DNA from: Tissierella sp.
GTDB lineage: Bacteria > Bacillota > Clostridia > Tissierellales > Tissierellaceae
Direction: 5' to 3'
NCBI RefSeq assembly: GCF_031460495.1
Contig: NZ_JAVKTS010000004.1
Span: 1 to 64,000 of the forward strand
DNA: 64,000 bases
In this document: one piece after another, positions 7,956 to 17,129 of the stretch
Position numbering within the stretch: position 1 is the first letter of the stretch
Layout: the number at the start of each line of letters is the position of its first letter
Position numbers and translations under genes: made by a program
Notes under the pieces: model-generated
Told to the model about the DNA's origin: nothing
Seen by the model: the letters and a program-made list of their open reading frames with translations, nothing else
Database searches by the model: none

Positions 7956-8951
7956 TTATATAAATAAATTTTGTTCAATGATTTCTTTAACCTTTACCAT
8001 ATCTTTTGTAAGTCCTAATGCTAACATGAGTTTTATTCTTATTTTTTGCCCAGGTAGGTTTCCTCCAAAAATTACACCTAATTCACGCAAATGTTTACCT
8101 CCGCCTTCATAGCCATATGAATCTAATACTCTACCAGTAGGACATCTAGATACCATAACTACAGGAATGTTTTGACTAATTGCCTTTTTTACTCCTGGAA
8201 CCATTGCCGGAGGAATATTACCTCTACCCATGGACTCTATTACTATACCTTTATAGCCAGACTCTAAATAAAAATCAAATATATCTGATTCCATACCTGG
8301 TACTGATTTAATTAATGCTACCTTTTCTTCAATATTATCAGTATCAATAAATTGATGGGATACTATATCACGATAAAAGATGACTTGATCATTATCAACT
8401 ATTCCTAATGGACCGAATTCTGGTGATTTAAATGTGTCTAGAGATAAAGTATTGGTTTTAGTTACTTCACTAGCAGCATTTACTTCATTGTTCATAACAA
8501 CTAAAACACCCTTATTTTTTGCATTTTTTGAGATTGCAGTGCAAAGAGCTGCAGACAAATTACTAGAGCCGTCATATCCCAGTTCAGAGCTGTTTCTCAT
8601 TGCCCCTACTACAACAACAGGTTTGTCAGTATGTATTATTAAATCTAATAGATATGCTGTTTCTTCCAAAGTATCTGTACCATGGGTAACGATAACACCT
8701 GTAATATCATCTCTAACTATGGTTTTTTTTACTAATTCACCAATTTCCATCATCATTGATGGAGTAATATGTGGGCTAGGAACATTAGCATAATCAATGA
8801 CTTCAATCTCTGAAAAGTCTTCTATATTTGTAAGCATTCCAATGATATCTTTGGAAGATAATGATGGAATAGCTGCATGAAGCCGGGGATCAATTTTCAT
8901 GGAAATTGTACCGCCCGTAAATATTATAGCTACTTTATTCTGATTAGACAT
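7956..8951 (-). CDS. ansA: L-asparaginase
   Basis: A 331-aa cytoplasmic enzyme that hydrolyses L-asparagine to aspartate and ammonia. It has both threonine motifs of the family: TGGTI at residues 12-16 and VTHGTDTLEETA near 95-106. It also has the conserved GAMR and GYDGSSNL segments. No signal peptide is present, so it is not a secreted form. The ATG at 8951 follows a CTGGAGGT site; a longer reading frame upstream lacks one. A candidate small RNA or attenuated leader lies directly upstream on the same strand (9022-9131). Confidence 0.92.
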   Translation of the reverse strand: MSNQNKVAIIFTGGTISMKIDPRLHAAIPSLSSKDIIGMLTNIEDFSEIEVIDYANVPSPHITPSMMMEIGELVKKTIVRDDITGVIVTHGTDTLEETAYLLDLIIHTDKPVVVVGAMRNSSELGYDGSSNLSAALCTAISKNAKNKGVLVVMNNEVNAASEVTKTNTLSLDTFKSPEFGPLGIVDNDQVIFYRDIVSHQFIDTDNIEEKVALIKSVPGMESDIFDFYLESGYKGIVIESMGRGNIPPAMVPGVKKAISQNIPVVMVSRCPTGRVLDSYGYEGGGKHLRELGVIFGGNLPGQKIRIKLMLALGLTKDMVKVKEIIEQNLFI

Positions 8952-9021
8952 ATAAAATACCTCCAGTATATATTTATAATATAAATATAACATAATTTAC
9001 ACAATTATTGTAAAAAAGAAT

Positions 9022-9131
9022 AAAAAAAAGACTCCACCGAGGAGTCTTCACCCAATTTGGATGTAAATAAACCGTTCAAAAGGGGTATTGGGAATAGAGA
9101 TCTTATTTGAGGTTACCAGGGGGATAACCAC
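9022..9131 (-). ncRNA. Candidate small RNA or asparaginase leader
   Basis: On the minus strand a consensus promoter is followed by about 110 nt ending in a strong terminator (stem AAGACTCC/GGAGTCTT, then eight T). Inside are a GGTTA/TAACC hairpin whose loop is a C-rich TCCCCCTGG, a second exposed ACCCC stretch, and a CCCAAT/ATTGGG long-range pairing. I see no coding frame. It could be a free sRNA with C-rich seeds, or the terminated leader of the asparaginase gene 71 nt further on. I do not recognise a known family. Confidence 0.6.
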
Positions 9132-9137
9132 AAACTC

Positions 9138-9166
9138 ATTATAACAAATATCGACAAAAGATGCAA
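9138..9166 (-). promoter_or_regulatory. Promoter of the candidate small RNA
   Basis: Minus strand TTGCAT (9161-9166), 17-bp spacer, perfect TATAAT (9138-9143). Confidence 0.65.
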
Positions 9167-9308
9167 TATCTATTTTAAAATATTTCAAAATTAGACAGGA
9201 AGTTTACATAAAGCCTTTGAAATAGAAGATTTTTTAATTTTACTTTAATAATATATTGAATTCCTATATAATAGTATTAAATGGATAGTTATTTTAGGAG
9301 GGACTCAG

Positions 9309-9911
9309 ATGGATGGTAGATTTATTGAATTAGAAAGCATGTTAAAAAGAAATAGCTTTGAAGTTAAAATGTTTAATAATATTGTAGAAGCAAAAGAAGA
9401 ATTATTATCTCAAATAAAGCTAGAAGAATCTGTAGGAATGGGTGGATCTATTACAGTTCAAGAAATGGAATTATACGAAGATTTAAGAGATAGAGGAAAT
9501 GATGTTTACTGGCATTGGAAAAAAGATATTGAAAATGCAATTAATAAAGCCAAAAATGCAGATACTTATATTACTAGTACAAATGCCATAACAATGGATG
9601 GTAAGCTTGTGAATATGGATGGGAATGGAAATAGAGTGGGAGCTATGATTTACGGACATAAGGATGTTTATATTCTTGTTGGAAAAAACAAAATTTGCAG
9701 TGATTATGAAGCAGCTAGGGAAAGAATTAAAAATATTGCTGCACCAATGAATGCTAAAAGATTAAACCTAAATACTCCATGTGTACATACAGGAAAATGC
9801 ATTGATTGTGATTCACCACAAAGGATTTGTAAAGCAGAGGTAATACTTCATAGGAATCCAGGATCCACTAAAATTCACATATATTTAATAGATGAAGAAC
9901 TAGGATATTAA
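9309..9911 (+). CDS. LUD-domain protein (LutC/DUF162 type)
   Basis: A 200-aa single-domain LUD protein. It has the GMGGSITVQEM stretch near residue 45, the ITSTNAIT segment near 95 and a C-terminal CVHTGKCIDC cysteine pair. Family members act in lactate utilisation (LutC) or have unknown roles; stand-alone LUD proteins in Clostridia are not well defined. A TTAGGAGGG site precedes the ATG. It heads a run with cysteine desulfurase and thiI. Confidence 0.85.
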   Translation: MDGRFIELESMLKRNSFEVKMFNNIVEAKEELLSQIKLEESVGMGGSITVQEMELYEDLRDRGNDVYWHWKKDIENAINKAKNADTYITSTNAITMDGKLVNMDGNGNRVGAMIYGHKDVYILVGKNKICSDYEAARERIKNIAAPMNAKRLNLNTPCVHTGKCIDCDSPQRICKAEVILHRNPGSTKIHIYLIDEELGY

Positions 9912-9930
9912 TTTTAAGAGGTGTATATAT

Positions 9931-11085
9931 TTGATTTATTTAGACAATTGTTCTACAACAAGACCAAGAGAAGAAGTTGTAAAAGTAATTTCCCAGAGTA
10001 TGGTTGAAGATTTTGCTAACCCATCTTCACTTCATAGGCTGGGTATGAGAGCAGAAAAGAAGATAAAAGAATCAAGGGAATATATTTCAAGATATCTGAA
10101 TGTAGAAAGTAGTGAAATATATTTTACATCTGGAGGTACTGAGAGTAACAATATAGCTATACAAAGTGTGGTTAATAAACTACACAAAAGAGGAAAACAT
10201 ATAATTACTACAAAAATTGAACACTCTTCAGTTTTAAATATAATGAAAAGCTATGAAAAACAAGGCTATAGTGTTACTTATTTAAATGTAGATGAACATG
10301 GAATCATTTCTTTAGATGAGCTACGAAGCAATATTTCTCAAGAGACTATTCTAGTTGCTATTATGCATGTGAATAATGAAATTGGGTCAATACAGCCTAT
10401 TTCTGAAATAAATAGACTTATTAAAGAAATAAATCCTAATACAATATTTCATGTAGATGGAGTTCAGGGCTTTGGCAAAGTTGAACTTTCACTAAAAGCA
10501 TCAGGTGTAGATAGTTATTCTTTTAGTGGGCATAAAATATATGGGCCAAAGGGAATTGGTGGCCTATATATTGATAAAAAGCATACACTAGCACCAATAT
10601 TATATGGTGGTAACCAAGAAAAAGGATTACGATCTGGAACCGAAAATCTAACAGGTATTATTGGATTTGGTGAAGCAGTAAGAATTATGAATGATAATTT
10701 TTATAAAGAAGCCAAACATGCTTATGAACTGAAAAAAAGTTTTGCTACTAAAATTAAAGAAGAAATAGAAGATATAAAATTTAACACGACCTTAGATGAA
10801 AGATCATCTCCATATATATTGAATGTTTCATTTAAATATGTTAGGGGAGAAGTTCTTTTACATTATTTAGAGGATAAGGAGATATATGTATCTACTTCAT
10901 CGGCGTGTTCTTCTAAGGGCACTGAAAAAAGCCATGTATTACGAGGCATTTCTTTAAAGGATGAAGAGATAGAAGGAGCAATTAGATTTTGCTTCTCATA
11001 TGAAAACACAATAGAAGATATAGATTATACAATTCAGATATTAAAAGAATCAATATCTGATATTAGACAAATAACTAAGAGGTGA
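9931..11085 (+). CDS. Cysteine desulfurase (NifS/IscS family)
   Basis: A 384-aa PLP enzyme that takes sulfur from cysteine. The PLP lysine is K202 in SGHKIYGPKG, and the sulfur-carrying cysteine is C326 in TSSACSSKG, followed by the long loop of the IscS-like group. The start is a TTG with AAGAGGTG upstream. The stop is 4 bp before thiI, so this enzyme most likely supplies ThiI with sulfur for 4-thiouridine, like the dedicated NifZ-ThiI pair of Bacillus. Confidence 0.92.
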   Translation: MIYLDNCSTTRPREEVVKVISQSMVEDFANPSSLHRLGMRAEKKIKESREYISRYLNVESSEIYFTSGGTESNNIAIQSVVNKLHKRGKHIITTKIEHSSVLNIMKSYEKQGYSVTYLNVDEHGIISLDELRSNISQETILVAIMHVNNEIGSIQPISEINRLIKEINPNTIFHVDGVQGFGKVELSLKASGVDSYSFSGHKIYGPKGIGGLYIDKKHTLAPILYGGNQEKGLRSGTENLTGIIGFGEAVRIMNDNFYKEAKHAYELKKSFATKIKEEIEDIKFNTTLDERSSPYILNVSFKYVRGEVLLHYLEDKEIYVSTSSACSSKGTEKSHVLRGISLKDEEIEGAIRFCFSYENTIEDIDYTIQILKESISDIRQITKR

Positions 11086-11089
11086 TTTA

Positions 11090-12256
11090 GTGGATAGCGT
11101 ACTATCAGTAAGTTTAGGTGAAATTGCCCTAAAAGGATTAAATAGAAAATATTTTGAAGACAAATTGATTAAACATATTAGAAATGCAATAAAGGATATT
11201 GGTTTTGAAAAGATATATAAGGAACAGGGTAAGATATATATAGAAGCTGAGGAACATAATTTTCCTCAAATGACAAATAGATTGAGGAAAGTATTTGGCC
11301 TTGTTTATATAAGCCCATGTATAAGAGTAGGAAAAGATGTAGCAGATATTGAAAAGGCTGCACTGGACATAATGAAACATAAAATGGAAAAGGAAAAAAT
11401 CAGCACATTTAAGATAGAGACAAATAGGGCGGATAAAAACTTTCCAATAAAATCACCAGATTTTTCTAGACAAATGGGAGGATTTATACTTAAAAATTTT
11501 GACAAACTAAGTGTTGATGTACACAAGCCAGATACATTTTTATTTATTGATATTAAGCAGAATGTGTATGTCTACACTGATAAGATAAAGGGTCATGGTG
11601 GTATGCCAATAGGTACTAATGGAAAAGGTTTACTATTGTTATCCGGGGGTATAGATAGCCCAGTAGCAGGATTTCTCATGGCTAAAAGAGGTGTTGAAAT
11701 ATCAGCAGTACATTATCACTCTTATCCTTTTACATCTGAAAGAGCAGAGGAGAAAGTTAAGGATTTGGCTGCTATTCTATCTAGATATACAGGCAAGATA
11801 AAAATGTATAGTGTAAACTTATTAGATATACAGAAGGAACTAAATGCAAAATGTCCTGAAAAGGAGATGACAATTTTATCTAGAAGATTTATGATGAGGA
11901 TAGCAGAAAGAATAGCATTGGAAAATGAATTAAATGCATTAATAACTGGGGAGAGTTTAGGGCAAGTAGCCAGTCAAACTATTGAAGGCATTACTATGAC
12001 CAATGAATCAGTTAATCTTCCTGTATTTAGGCCTTTAATAGGCTTAGATAAGGTAGATATAATTGAGATTGCAAAGGATATTGAAACATTTGACACATCT
12101 GTACTACCTTTTGAAGATTGTTGTACTGTTTTTCTACCTAAACATCCAGTTACAAAACCAAAGATAGAGGATATTGAGGCTTCTGAAGAAGCTTTAGATA
12201 TAAATTTTCTTGTTGATCAAGCAATAGAAGGCATGAAAATAACCATAATAGAGTAA
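11090..12256 (+). CDS. thiI: tRNA 4-thiouridine synthetase ThiI
   Basis: A 388-aa protein with an N-terminal ferredoxin-like plus THUMP region (residues about 1-165) and a PP-loop ATPase with SGGIDSP at residues 185-191. It adenylates U8 of tRNA and accepts sulfur. It lacks the C-terminal rhodanese domain found in E. coli, as is normal in Firmicutes, so sulfur probably comes straight from the neighbouring desulfurase. The start is GTG with GAGGTG upstream. Confidence 0.95.
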   Translation: MDSVLSVSLGEIALKGLNRKYFEDKLIKHIRNAIKDIGFEKIYKEQGKIYIEAEEHNFPQMTNRLRKVFGLVYISPCIRVGKDVADIEKAALDIMKHKMEKEKISTFKIETNRADKNFPIKSPDFSRQMGGFILKNFDKLSVDVHKPDTFLFIDIKQNVYVYTDKIKGHGGMPIGTNGKGLLLLSGGIDSPVAGFLMAKRGVEISAVHYHSYPFTSERAEEKVKDLAAILSRYTGKIKMYSVNLLDIQKELNAKCPEKEMTILSRRFMMRIAERIALENELNALITGESLGQVASQTIEGITMTNESVNLPVFRPLIGLDKVDIIEIAKDIETFDTSVLPFEDCCTVFLPKHPVTKPKIEDIEASEEALDINFLVDQAIEGMKITIIE

Positions 12257-12274
12257 ATTGAAGGGGGATTTGTT

Positions 12275-12832
12275 GTGAAGGGAAAAGGTTTATTAATTAT
12301 TGTTGGGATTATTGTATTGTTTGTTATTATGGGAATAGGTTCATATAATAATCTAGTTTCATTAGATGAAGAAATAAATAATGCATGGGCTCAAGTTGAG
12401 AACCAATTAAAGCGTAGGGCAGATTTGATTCCAAATTTAGTAGAAACAGTTAAAGGTTATGCTGCTCACGAAACAGAAGTAATAGATAGTATAACTGCAG
12501 CTAGAGCACAATATGCTAATGCTAGCACTCCAGAAGAGTATGCACAAGCAGATGCAGGATTAACTAATGCTATAAAATCATTAAATGTAATAGTAGAGAA
12601 TTATCCGGATTTAAAAGCTAATCAAAATTTTGCAGACCTTCAAGTTGAATTAGCAGGTACTGAAAACAGAATAGCTACGGAAAGAATGAGATATAACGAA
12701 ACAGTAAAGAAATATAATGGGAAGATTAGAAAACTACCTACAAATATATGGGCAGGCTTGTTAGGATTTGAAAAAGCTCAATACTTTGAAATAAATGAGC
12801 AGGATGCAGAATTACCAAAAGTAAATTTCTAA
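12275..12832 (+). CDS. LemA family membrane-anchored protein
   Basis: A 185-aa protein with one N-terminal membrane helix (residues about 4-23) and the LemA helical domain, including NAWAQVENQLKRRADLIPNL. The start is a GTG with GGGGGAT upstream. It forms the classic pair with the TPM-domain gene that follows after 13 bp. The function of LemA is not settled. Confidence 0.93.
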   Translation: MKGKGLLIIVGIIVLFVIMGIGSYNNLVSLDEEINNAWAQVENQLKRRADLIPNLVETVKGYAAHETEVIDSITAARAQYANASTPEEYAQADAGLTNAIKSLNVIVENYPDLKANQNFADLQVELAGTENRIATERMRYNETVKKYNGKIRKLPTNIWAGLLGFEKAQYFEINEQDAELPKVNF

Positions 12833-12845
12833 GGGGATGTTTTAT

Positions 12846-13607
12846 ATGAAGAAGAATAGAAAGATTTTTATTATTCTTTGTACAATTCTACTTCTAACTA
12901 CAACCGCCTTTGGTGCTAGTAATAAATTGCCTGAGCCTAATTATGATTTTTATGTTTATGATGAAGCAAATGTAATAGACAAAGAGATTGAGAGCTACAT
13001 CCTTGAAGTGAACAAAGAATTATATAAGAAAACAGGTGCACAAGTGGTAGTAGCCACTATAAATTCTTTAGAAGGAGCAGATATAAACTCTTATTCCACA
13101 TCCCTTTTTGAAGAGTGGAAGATAGGTAGCGATGAATATGATAATGGAATGCTATTATTAATTGTACCTACAGATAGAGAATTATGGATTGAGGTAGGAT
13201 ATGGTCTAGAGGGACCATTTCCAGATAGTAAGGTTAATAGAATAATAGATAATTACATCTTACCTTATTTCTCAGAAGGAGAGTATTCAAATGGAATTTT
13301 ATCAGGATTTAATCAAATACTTATAGGATTAGAAGAAGAATATACTATAAGTTTGGATAAATCATTGACAATTGAGGATCATCCCTCTATAAATGATAGC
13401 AATGAATCAGAGTTTAATTTCCTTAGTATACCAATTATTATTGGTATAATTATCCTGATAATTATAGATTTCAAATTTTTTGGAGGATGGATTACCTATG
13501 CCATACTGCGTAATATAGGCAGAGGAAGCTCTGGAGGATCACGGGGTGGAAGATCTTCAGGTGGTGGAGGACGCTCTGGTGGTGGTGGAGCTGGAGGAAA
13601 ATGGTAG
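12846..13607 (+). CDS. TPM-domain membrane protein (YgcG type)
   Basis: A 253-aa protein with a signal peptide (residues about 1-25), an extracytoplasmic TPM domain (YDEANVIDKE to WIEVGYGLEG), one membrane helix near residues 195-215 and a glycine/serine-rich C-terminus ending in GGGGAGGKW. I chose the second ATG because AAGGGG at 12831-12836 is 9 bases before it and only touches the first. It pairs with LemA. A strong terminator follows. Confidence 0.9.
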   Translation: MKKNRKIFIILCTILLLTTTAFGASNKLPEPNYDFYVYDEANVIDKEIESYILEVNKELYKKTGAQVVVATINSLEGADINSYSTSLFEEWKIGSDEYDNGMLLLIVPTDRELWIEVGYGLEGPFPDSKVNRIIDNYILPYFSEGEYSNGILSGFNQILIGLEEEYTISLDKSLTIEDHPSINDSNESEFNFLSIPIIIGIIILIIIDFKFFGGWITYAILRNIGRGSSGGSRGGRSSGGGGRSGGGGAGGKW

Positions 13608-13623
13608 ATACTAATAAATATAG

Positions 13624-13665
13624 ACTGACTTTATATATTATTTAATATATAAAGTCAGTTTTTTG
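13624..13665 (+). terminator. Terminator of the LUD-ThiI-TPM run
   Basis: Seventeen-bp AT-rich stem (13624-13640 with 13643-13659) followed by a T run. Confidence 0.85.
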
Positions 13666-13684
13666 TTTAAAAACAGAAAAAATA

Positions 13685-13716
13685 ATACGAAATTTACCAA
13701 ATGTTAGATTTCGTAT
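13685..13716. promoter_or_regulatory. Inverted repeat upstream of the XRE-pot operon
   Basis: ATACGAAAT at 13685-13693 and its exact complement ATTTCGTAT at 13708-13716. It lies about 90 bp upstream of the promoter and may be an operator or an upstream hairpin. Confidence 0.4.
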
Positions 13717-13802
13717 ATATATACTAAACTAATAGTAATTTAAAAAAGCTAGAATCAAGTATAATACACATCTTGACAATTTTTAAATAATTAAAAAATC
13801 TA

Positions 13803-13831
13803 TTGACAACTACTATATATTTGTCTATAAT
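13803..13831 (+). promoter_or_regulatory. Promoter of the XRE-potABCD operon
   Basis: Perfect TTGACA, 17-bp spacer, perfect TATAAT. An AACTAC...GTAGTT dyad embraces the -10 region (13807-13840). Confidence 0.85.
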
Positions 13832-13849
13832 ATGGTAGTTAGTATATAT

Positions 13850-13872
13850 AAAGTTTAGTAAAGATAAACTTT
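13850..13872 (+). promoter_or_regulatory. Dyad in the 5' leader of the XRE gene
   Basis: AAAGTTTA and TAAACTTT separated by 7 nt, just after the transcription start. A plausible operator for autoregulation by the XRE protein. Confidence 0.45.
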
Positions 13873-13912
13873 TTATTTAATATATAGTTAGGATTTCAAT
13901 AGGAGGTGTACT

Positions 13913-14452
13913 ATGAAAATTGGTGAAAAGATTAGAAGGCTAAGAATTCAAAATTCACTTACCCAAGAAGAATTAGCCGATAGATCGGAATTAACAAAAG
14001 GATTTATTTCTCAATTAGAAAGAGATTTAGCATCTCCTTCCATAGCAACTTTAGTGGATATACTAGAAGGATTAGGCACGAATTTAAAGGATTTTTTTAA
14101 TGAGACTATAGATGAGAAAATAGTATTTTCTAAAGATGATGCCTTCGAAGTAGAAAATGATGAATTAAAGTATGTACTTAAATGGATAATACCAAATGCC
14201 CAAAAGAATAGAATGGAGCCGATTCTCATTGAACTAGAAGCTGGGGGAAGATCAAAAGAAGATATACCCCATGAAGGTGAAGAGTTTGGATATGTGTTAA
14301 ATGGAAGTATTTATGTTTATATAGGTAGAGAAAGATATAAAGTTAGGAAAGGTGAGAGTTTTTATTACAAAGCTAACTCTAACCATTATATATCAAATGA
14401 AGGAAAGACAAAGGCTTCAGTTATTTGGGTGAGCACGCCACCTAGTTTCTAA
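13913..14452 (+). CDS. XRE-cupin regulator of the polyamine transport operon
   Basis: A 179-aa protein with an N-terminal helix-turn-helix (residues about 5-60, with [22 protein letters not shown]) and a C-terminal cupin_2 domain ([19 protein letters not shown]). Regulators with this build upstream of potABCD control polyamine uptake, and the cupin probably senses a polyamine; that is by analogy. The ATG follows GGAGGTG. The next gene's ribosome site begins right after its stop. Confidence 0.92.
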   Translation: MKIGEKIRRLRIQNSLTQEELADRSELTKGFISQLERDLASPSIATLVDILEGLGTNLKDFFNETIDEKIVFSKDDAFEVENDELKYVLKWIIPNAQKNRMEPILIELEAGGRSKEDIPHEGEEFGYVLNGSIYVYIGRERYKVRKGESFYYKANSNHYISNEGKTKASVIWVSTPPSF

Positions 14453-14472
14453 AGATGATGGGAGGAAGAAAA

Positions 14473-15513
14473 ATGTACGCAGTTGAATTAAATAATATCT
14501 CTAAGGATTATAATGGAGTTACTGTTTTAAATAATATAAATCTTTATATTAAAGAAAATGAATTTTTGACTCTCTTAGGGCCAAGTGGCTGTGGCAAGAC
14601 CACTACTCTTAGGATTATAGGCGGATTCGAACAACAAACTAATGGATCGGTTTTATTTGAGGGGAAGGATGTTAGTAATGTTCCACCTTATCAAAGACAA
14701 ATAAATACAGTCTTTCAAAAATATGCTTTGTTTCCGCATTTAGATGTGTTCGACAATATAGCCTTTGGATTAAAGATTAAAAAAATGCATAAGGATGAAA
14801 TAAATAAGAGAGTTAAGGAAATGCTAAGACTTGTAAATCTTCAAGGTTTTGAAAACAGAACAATAGATTCCCTTAGTGGAGGTCAACAACAAAGGATTGC
14901 AATTGCTAGAGCTTTAGTAAATGAGCCTAAGGTACTTTTACTAGATGAACCCTTAGGAGCCTTGGATTTAAAACTTAGAAAAGATATGCAGATTGAATTA
15001 AAGAATATGCAAAAAAGAGTAGGTATAACATTTATCTATGTAACCCATGATCAAGAGGAAGCATTGACCATGTCAGACACTATAGTTGTAATGGATAAAG
15101 GTGAAATTCAACAAATAGGAACACCTGTTGATATATATAATGAACCTGAGAATGCTTTTGTAGCTCAGTTTATAGGAGAAAGTAATATTATAGATGGGAT
15201 TATGCATGAGGATTTCTTAGTTGAATTTGCAGGAAAGAAATTTGTTTGCGTAGATAAGGGATTTGATAAAGAAGAAAACATAGAAGTAGTCATAAGACCT
15301 GAAGATCTAGATATAGTACCTATAGATGAAGCTTGTCTAAGTGGTGTAGTTACATCAGTTACATTTAAGGGTGTTCATTATGAGATAATGGTTCAAGCTC
15401 CAAATTTTGAATGGATGATACATTCAACAATAATGAAACCTATTGGAACAGAAATAGGGATGTCTGTACTACCTGAAAACATTCATATAATGAAGAAGGT
15501 GAGAGCAAGTTGA
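14473..15513 (+). CDS. potA: Spermidine/putrescine ABC transporter ATPase PotA
   Basis: A 346-aa ATPase with Walker [10 protein letters not shown] at residues 36-44, signature LSGGQQQR, a Walker B followed by [12 protein letters not shown], and a C-terminal TOBE domain. I placed the start at the ATG at 14473, just after GGGAGGAAG. An in-frame ATG 18 bases earlier sits before that site. It energises uptake through PotB and PotC. Confidence 0.94.
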   Translation: MYAVELNNISKDYNGVTVLNNINLYIKENEFLTLLGPSGCGKTTTLRIIGGFEQQTNGSVLFEGKDVSNVPPYQRQINTVFQKYALFPHLDVFDNIAFGLKIKKMHKDEINKRVKEMLRLVNLQGFENRTIDSLSGGQQQRIAIARALVNEPKVLLLDEPLGALDLKLRKDMQIELKNMQKRVGITFIYVTHDQEEALTMSDTIVVMDKGEIQQIGTPVDIYNEPENAFVAQFIGESNIIDGIMHEDFLVEFAGKKFVCVDKGFDKEENIEVVIRPEDLDIVPIDEACLSGVVTSVTFKGVHYEIMVQAPNFEWMIHSTIMKPIGTEIGMSVLPENIHIMKKVRAS

Positions 15514-16349
15514 AAATGAAAAAAGCATCATATCCATATTTAATTTGGATGGGAATATTTATATTGATTCCACTTTTTCTAGTATTATATTTTGCCTTTA
15601 CCGTTGGTGATAGTCAAAATCTTTCTACATTTCAATTTAGTCTAGCTAATTTTAAAAGATTTATTAATCCAATTTACCTAAAGGTATTAGGTAGGTCGGT
15701 GAATTTGGCCGTTGTTTCAACAATTCTTTGTTTGATAATTGGATATCCCATGGCATTAATTATATCTAAGGAGAAGGCAAGAAAAAGAAATCTTATGATT
15801 TTAATGTTTGTAATACCAATGTGGATGAATTTTTTATTAAGAACTTACGCATGGCTTACTTTACTTGGCAAGAACGGGTTTATAAACTATTTAGTTACAA
15901 AAATAGGATTTCAGCCACTTGACTTAATGTATAATGATACAGCTGTTTTACTTGGGATGGTATATAACTTTTTACCTTTTATGGTTTTACCTATATATTC
16001 CGTCCTTGTAAAAATTGATAAAAATTTAATAGAGGCAGCTGAAGATTTAGGCGCTAATAAAATGGAAGTATTTAGCAAAGTCATACTACCCTTAAGTATC
16101 CCTGGTATTATTACAGGCATAACCATGGTATTTATTCCAGCAGTGAGCACATTTATTATATCAAGCCTGTTAGGTGGAAATAAATCTAATTTAATAGGAA
16201 ACCTTATTGAACAGCAATTTAGGTGGACTGGAGACTGGCATTTCGGTTCTTCTATGTCTATAATACTAATGGTGTTTATCCTTTTAACAATGGCACTTAC
16301 ATCTAAATTTGATAAGGAGAAAGAAGGAGGAGGTGGAGGACTATGGTAA
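15510..16349 (+). CDS. potB: Polyamine ABC transporter permease PotB
   Basis: A 279-aa permease with six membrane segments. The EAA loop ([26 protein letters not shown]) contacts PotA. The TTG start overlaps the potA stop; an ATG two codons later is an alternative. An unusual glycine-rich tail reflects the GGAGGTGGAGG ribosome site of potC being inside this gene. Confidence 0.92.
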   Translation: MKMKKASYPYLIWMGIFILIPLFLVLYFAFTVGDSQNLSTFQFSLANFKRFINPIYLKVLGRSVNLAVVSTILCLIIGYPMALIISKEKARKRNLMILMFVIPMWMNFLLRTYAWLTLLGKNGFINYLVTKIGFQPLDLMYNDTAVLLGMVYNFLPFMVLPIYSVLVKIDKNLIEAAEDLGANKMEVFSKVILPLSIPGIITGITMVFIPAVSTFIISSLLGGNKSNLIGNLIEQQFRWTGDWHFGSSMSIILMVFILLTMALTSKFDKEKEGGGGGLW

Positions 16350-17128
16350 ATAAAGGTATTAAGAAGTTATATACTTTTTTGATATTTTTATTTTTATATG
16401 CACCAATTATTGTACTAATAGTGTTCTCCTTCAATGATTCCAAATCAAGAGGGGTATGGGCTGGATTTACATTAAAATGGTATGTAGAATTATTTAAGGA
16501 TGCTGAGATATTGAAGGCTCTTTATAATACCTTTCTAATAGCGACTCTATCAACAATTATATCTACAATATTAGGTACATTTGCAGCTATTGGAATATTT
16601 AATCTACCTGGTTTGAATAAGAAAATCGCTTTGAATTTAAATTATCTACCAGTATTAAATGCTGATATAGTTACTGCAGTATCGCTAATGGCACTATTTA
16701 GATTCTTAAAAATGGAATTTGGTTTTGCAACTATGCTTTTATCTCATATTACTTTTTGTACACCCTATGTGGTATTATCAGTGTTACCTAAATTAAAGCA
16801 GATGAATAAGCATTTAGCAGAAGCAGCAATGGATCTAGGAGCAACGCCATTTTATGCTCTTCGGAAGGTAATTATACCCGAAATAATGCCTGGAATAATC
16901 ACAGGTGGACTAATGGCATTTACATTATCAATTGATGATTTTGTCATTAGCTTCTTCAATACAGGCAACGGCGTATCAAACCTAAGTATTGAAATATTTT
17001 CTATGACAAGGCGTGGAATAAATCCTGTAATTAACGCATTATCTACCTTAATGTTTGTTGGTATGTTGATAATGCTATTAATAATAAATAAGAGAACAGA
17101 AAAAAATGAGTTGGAGAGAGGTGTTTAA
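16343..17128 (+). CDS. potC: Polyamine ABC transporter permease PotC
   Basis: A 261-aa permease with six membrane segments. The EAA motif is EAAMDLGATPFYALRKVIIPEIMPGI. It overlaps potB by 7 bp, which suggests translational coupling. Confidence 0.92.
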   Translation: MVNKGIKKLYTFLIFLFLYAPIIVLIVFSFNDSKSRGVWAGFTLKWYVELFKDAEILKALYNTFLIATLSTIISTILGTFAAIGIFNLPGLNKKIALNLNYLPVLNADIVTAVSLMALFRFLKMEFGFATMLLSHITFCTPYVVLSVLPKLKQMNKHLAEAAMDLGATPFYALRKVIIPEIMPGIITGGLMAFTLSIDDFVISFFNTGNGVSNLSIEIFSMTRRGINPVINALSTLMFVGMLIMLLIINKRTEKNELERGV

Positions 17129-17129
17129 T

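Noticed and set aside
9022..9131. 6S RNA, SRP RNA or T-box for the candidate small RNA
   Set aside because: It lacks the GGAAGCA-type SRP loop and the T-box sequence, and is shorter than normal 6S RNA. Left unnamed.
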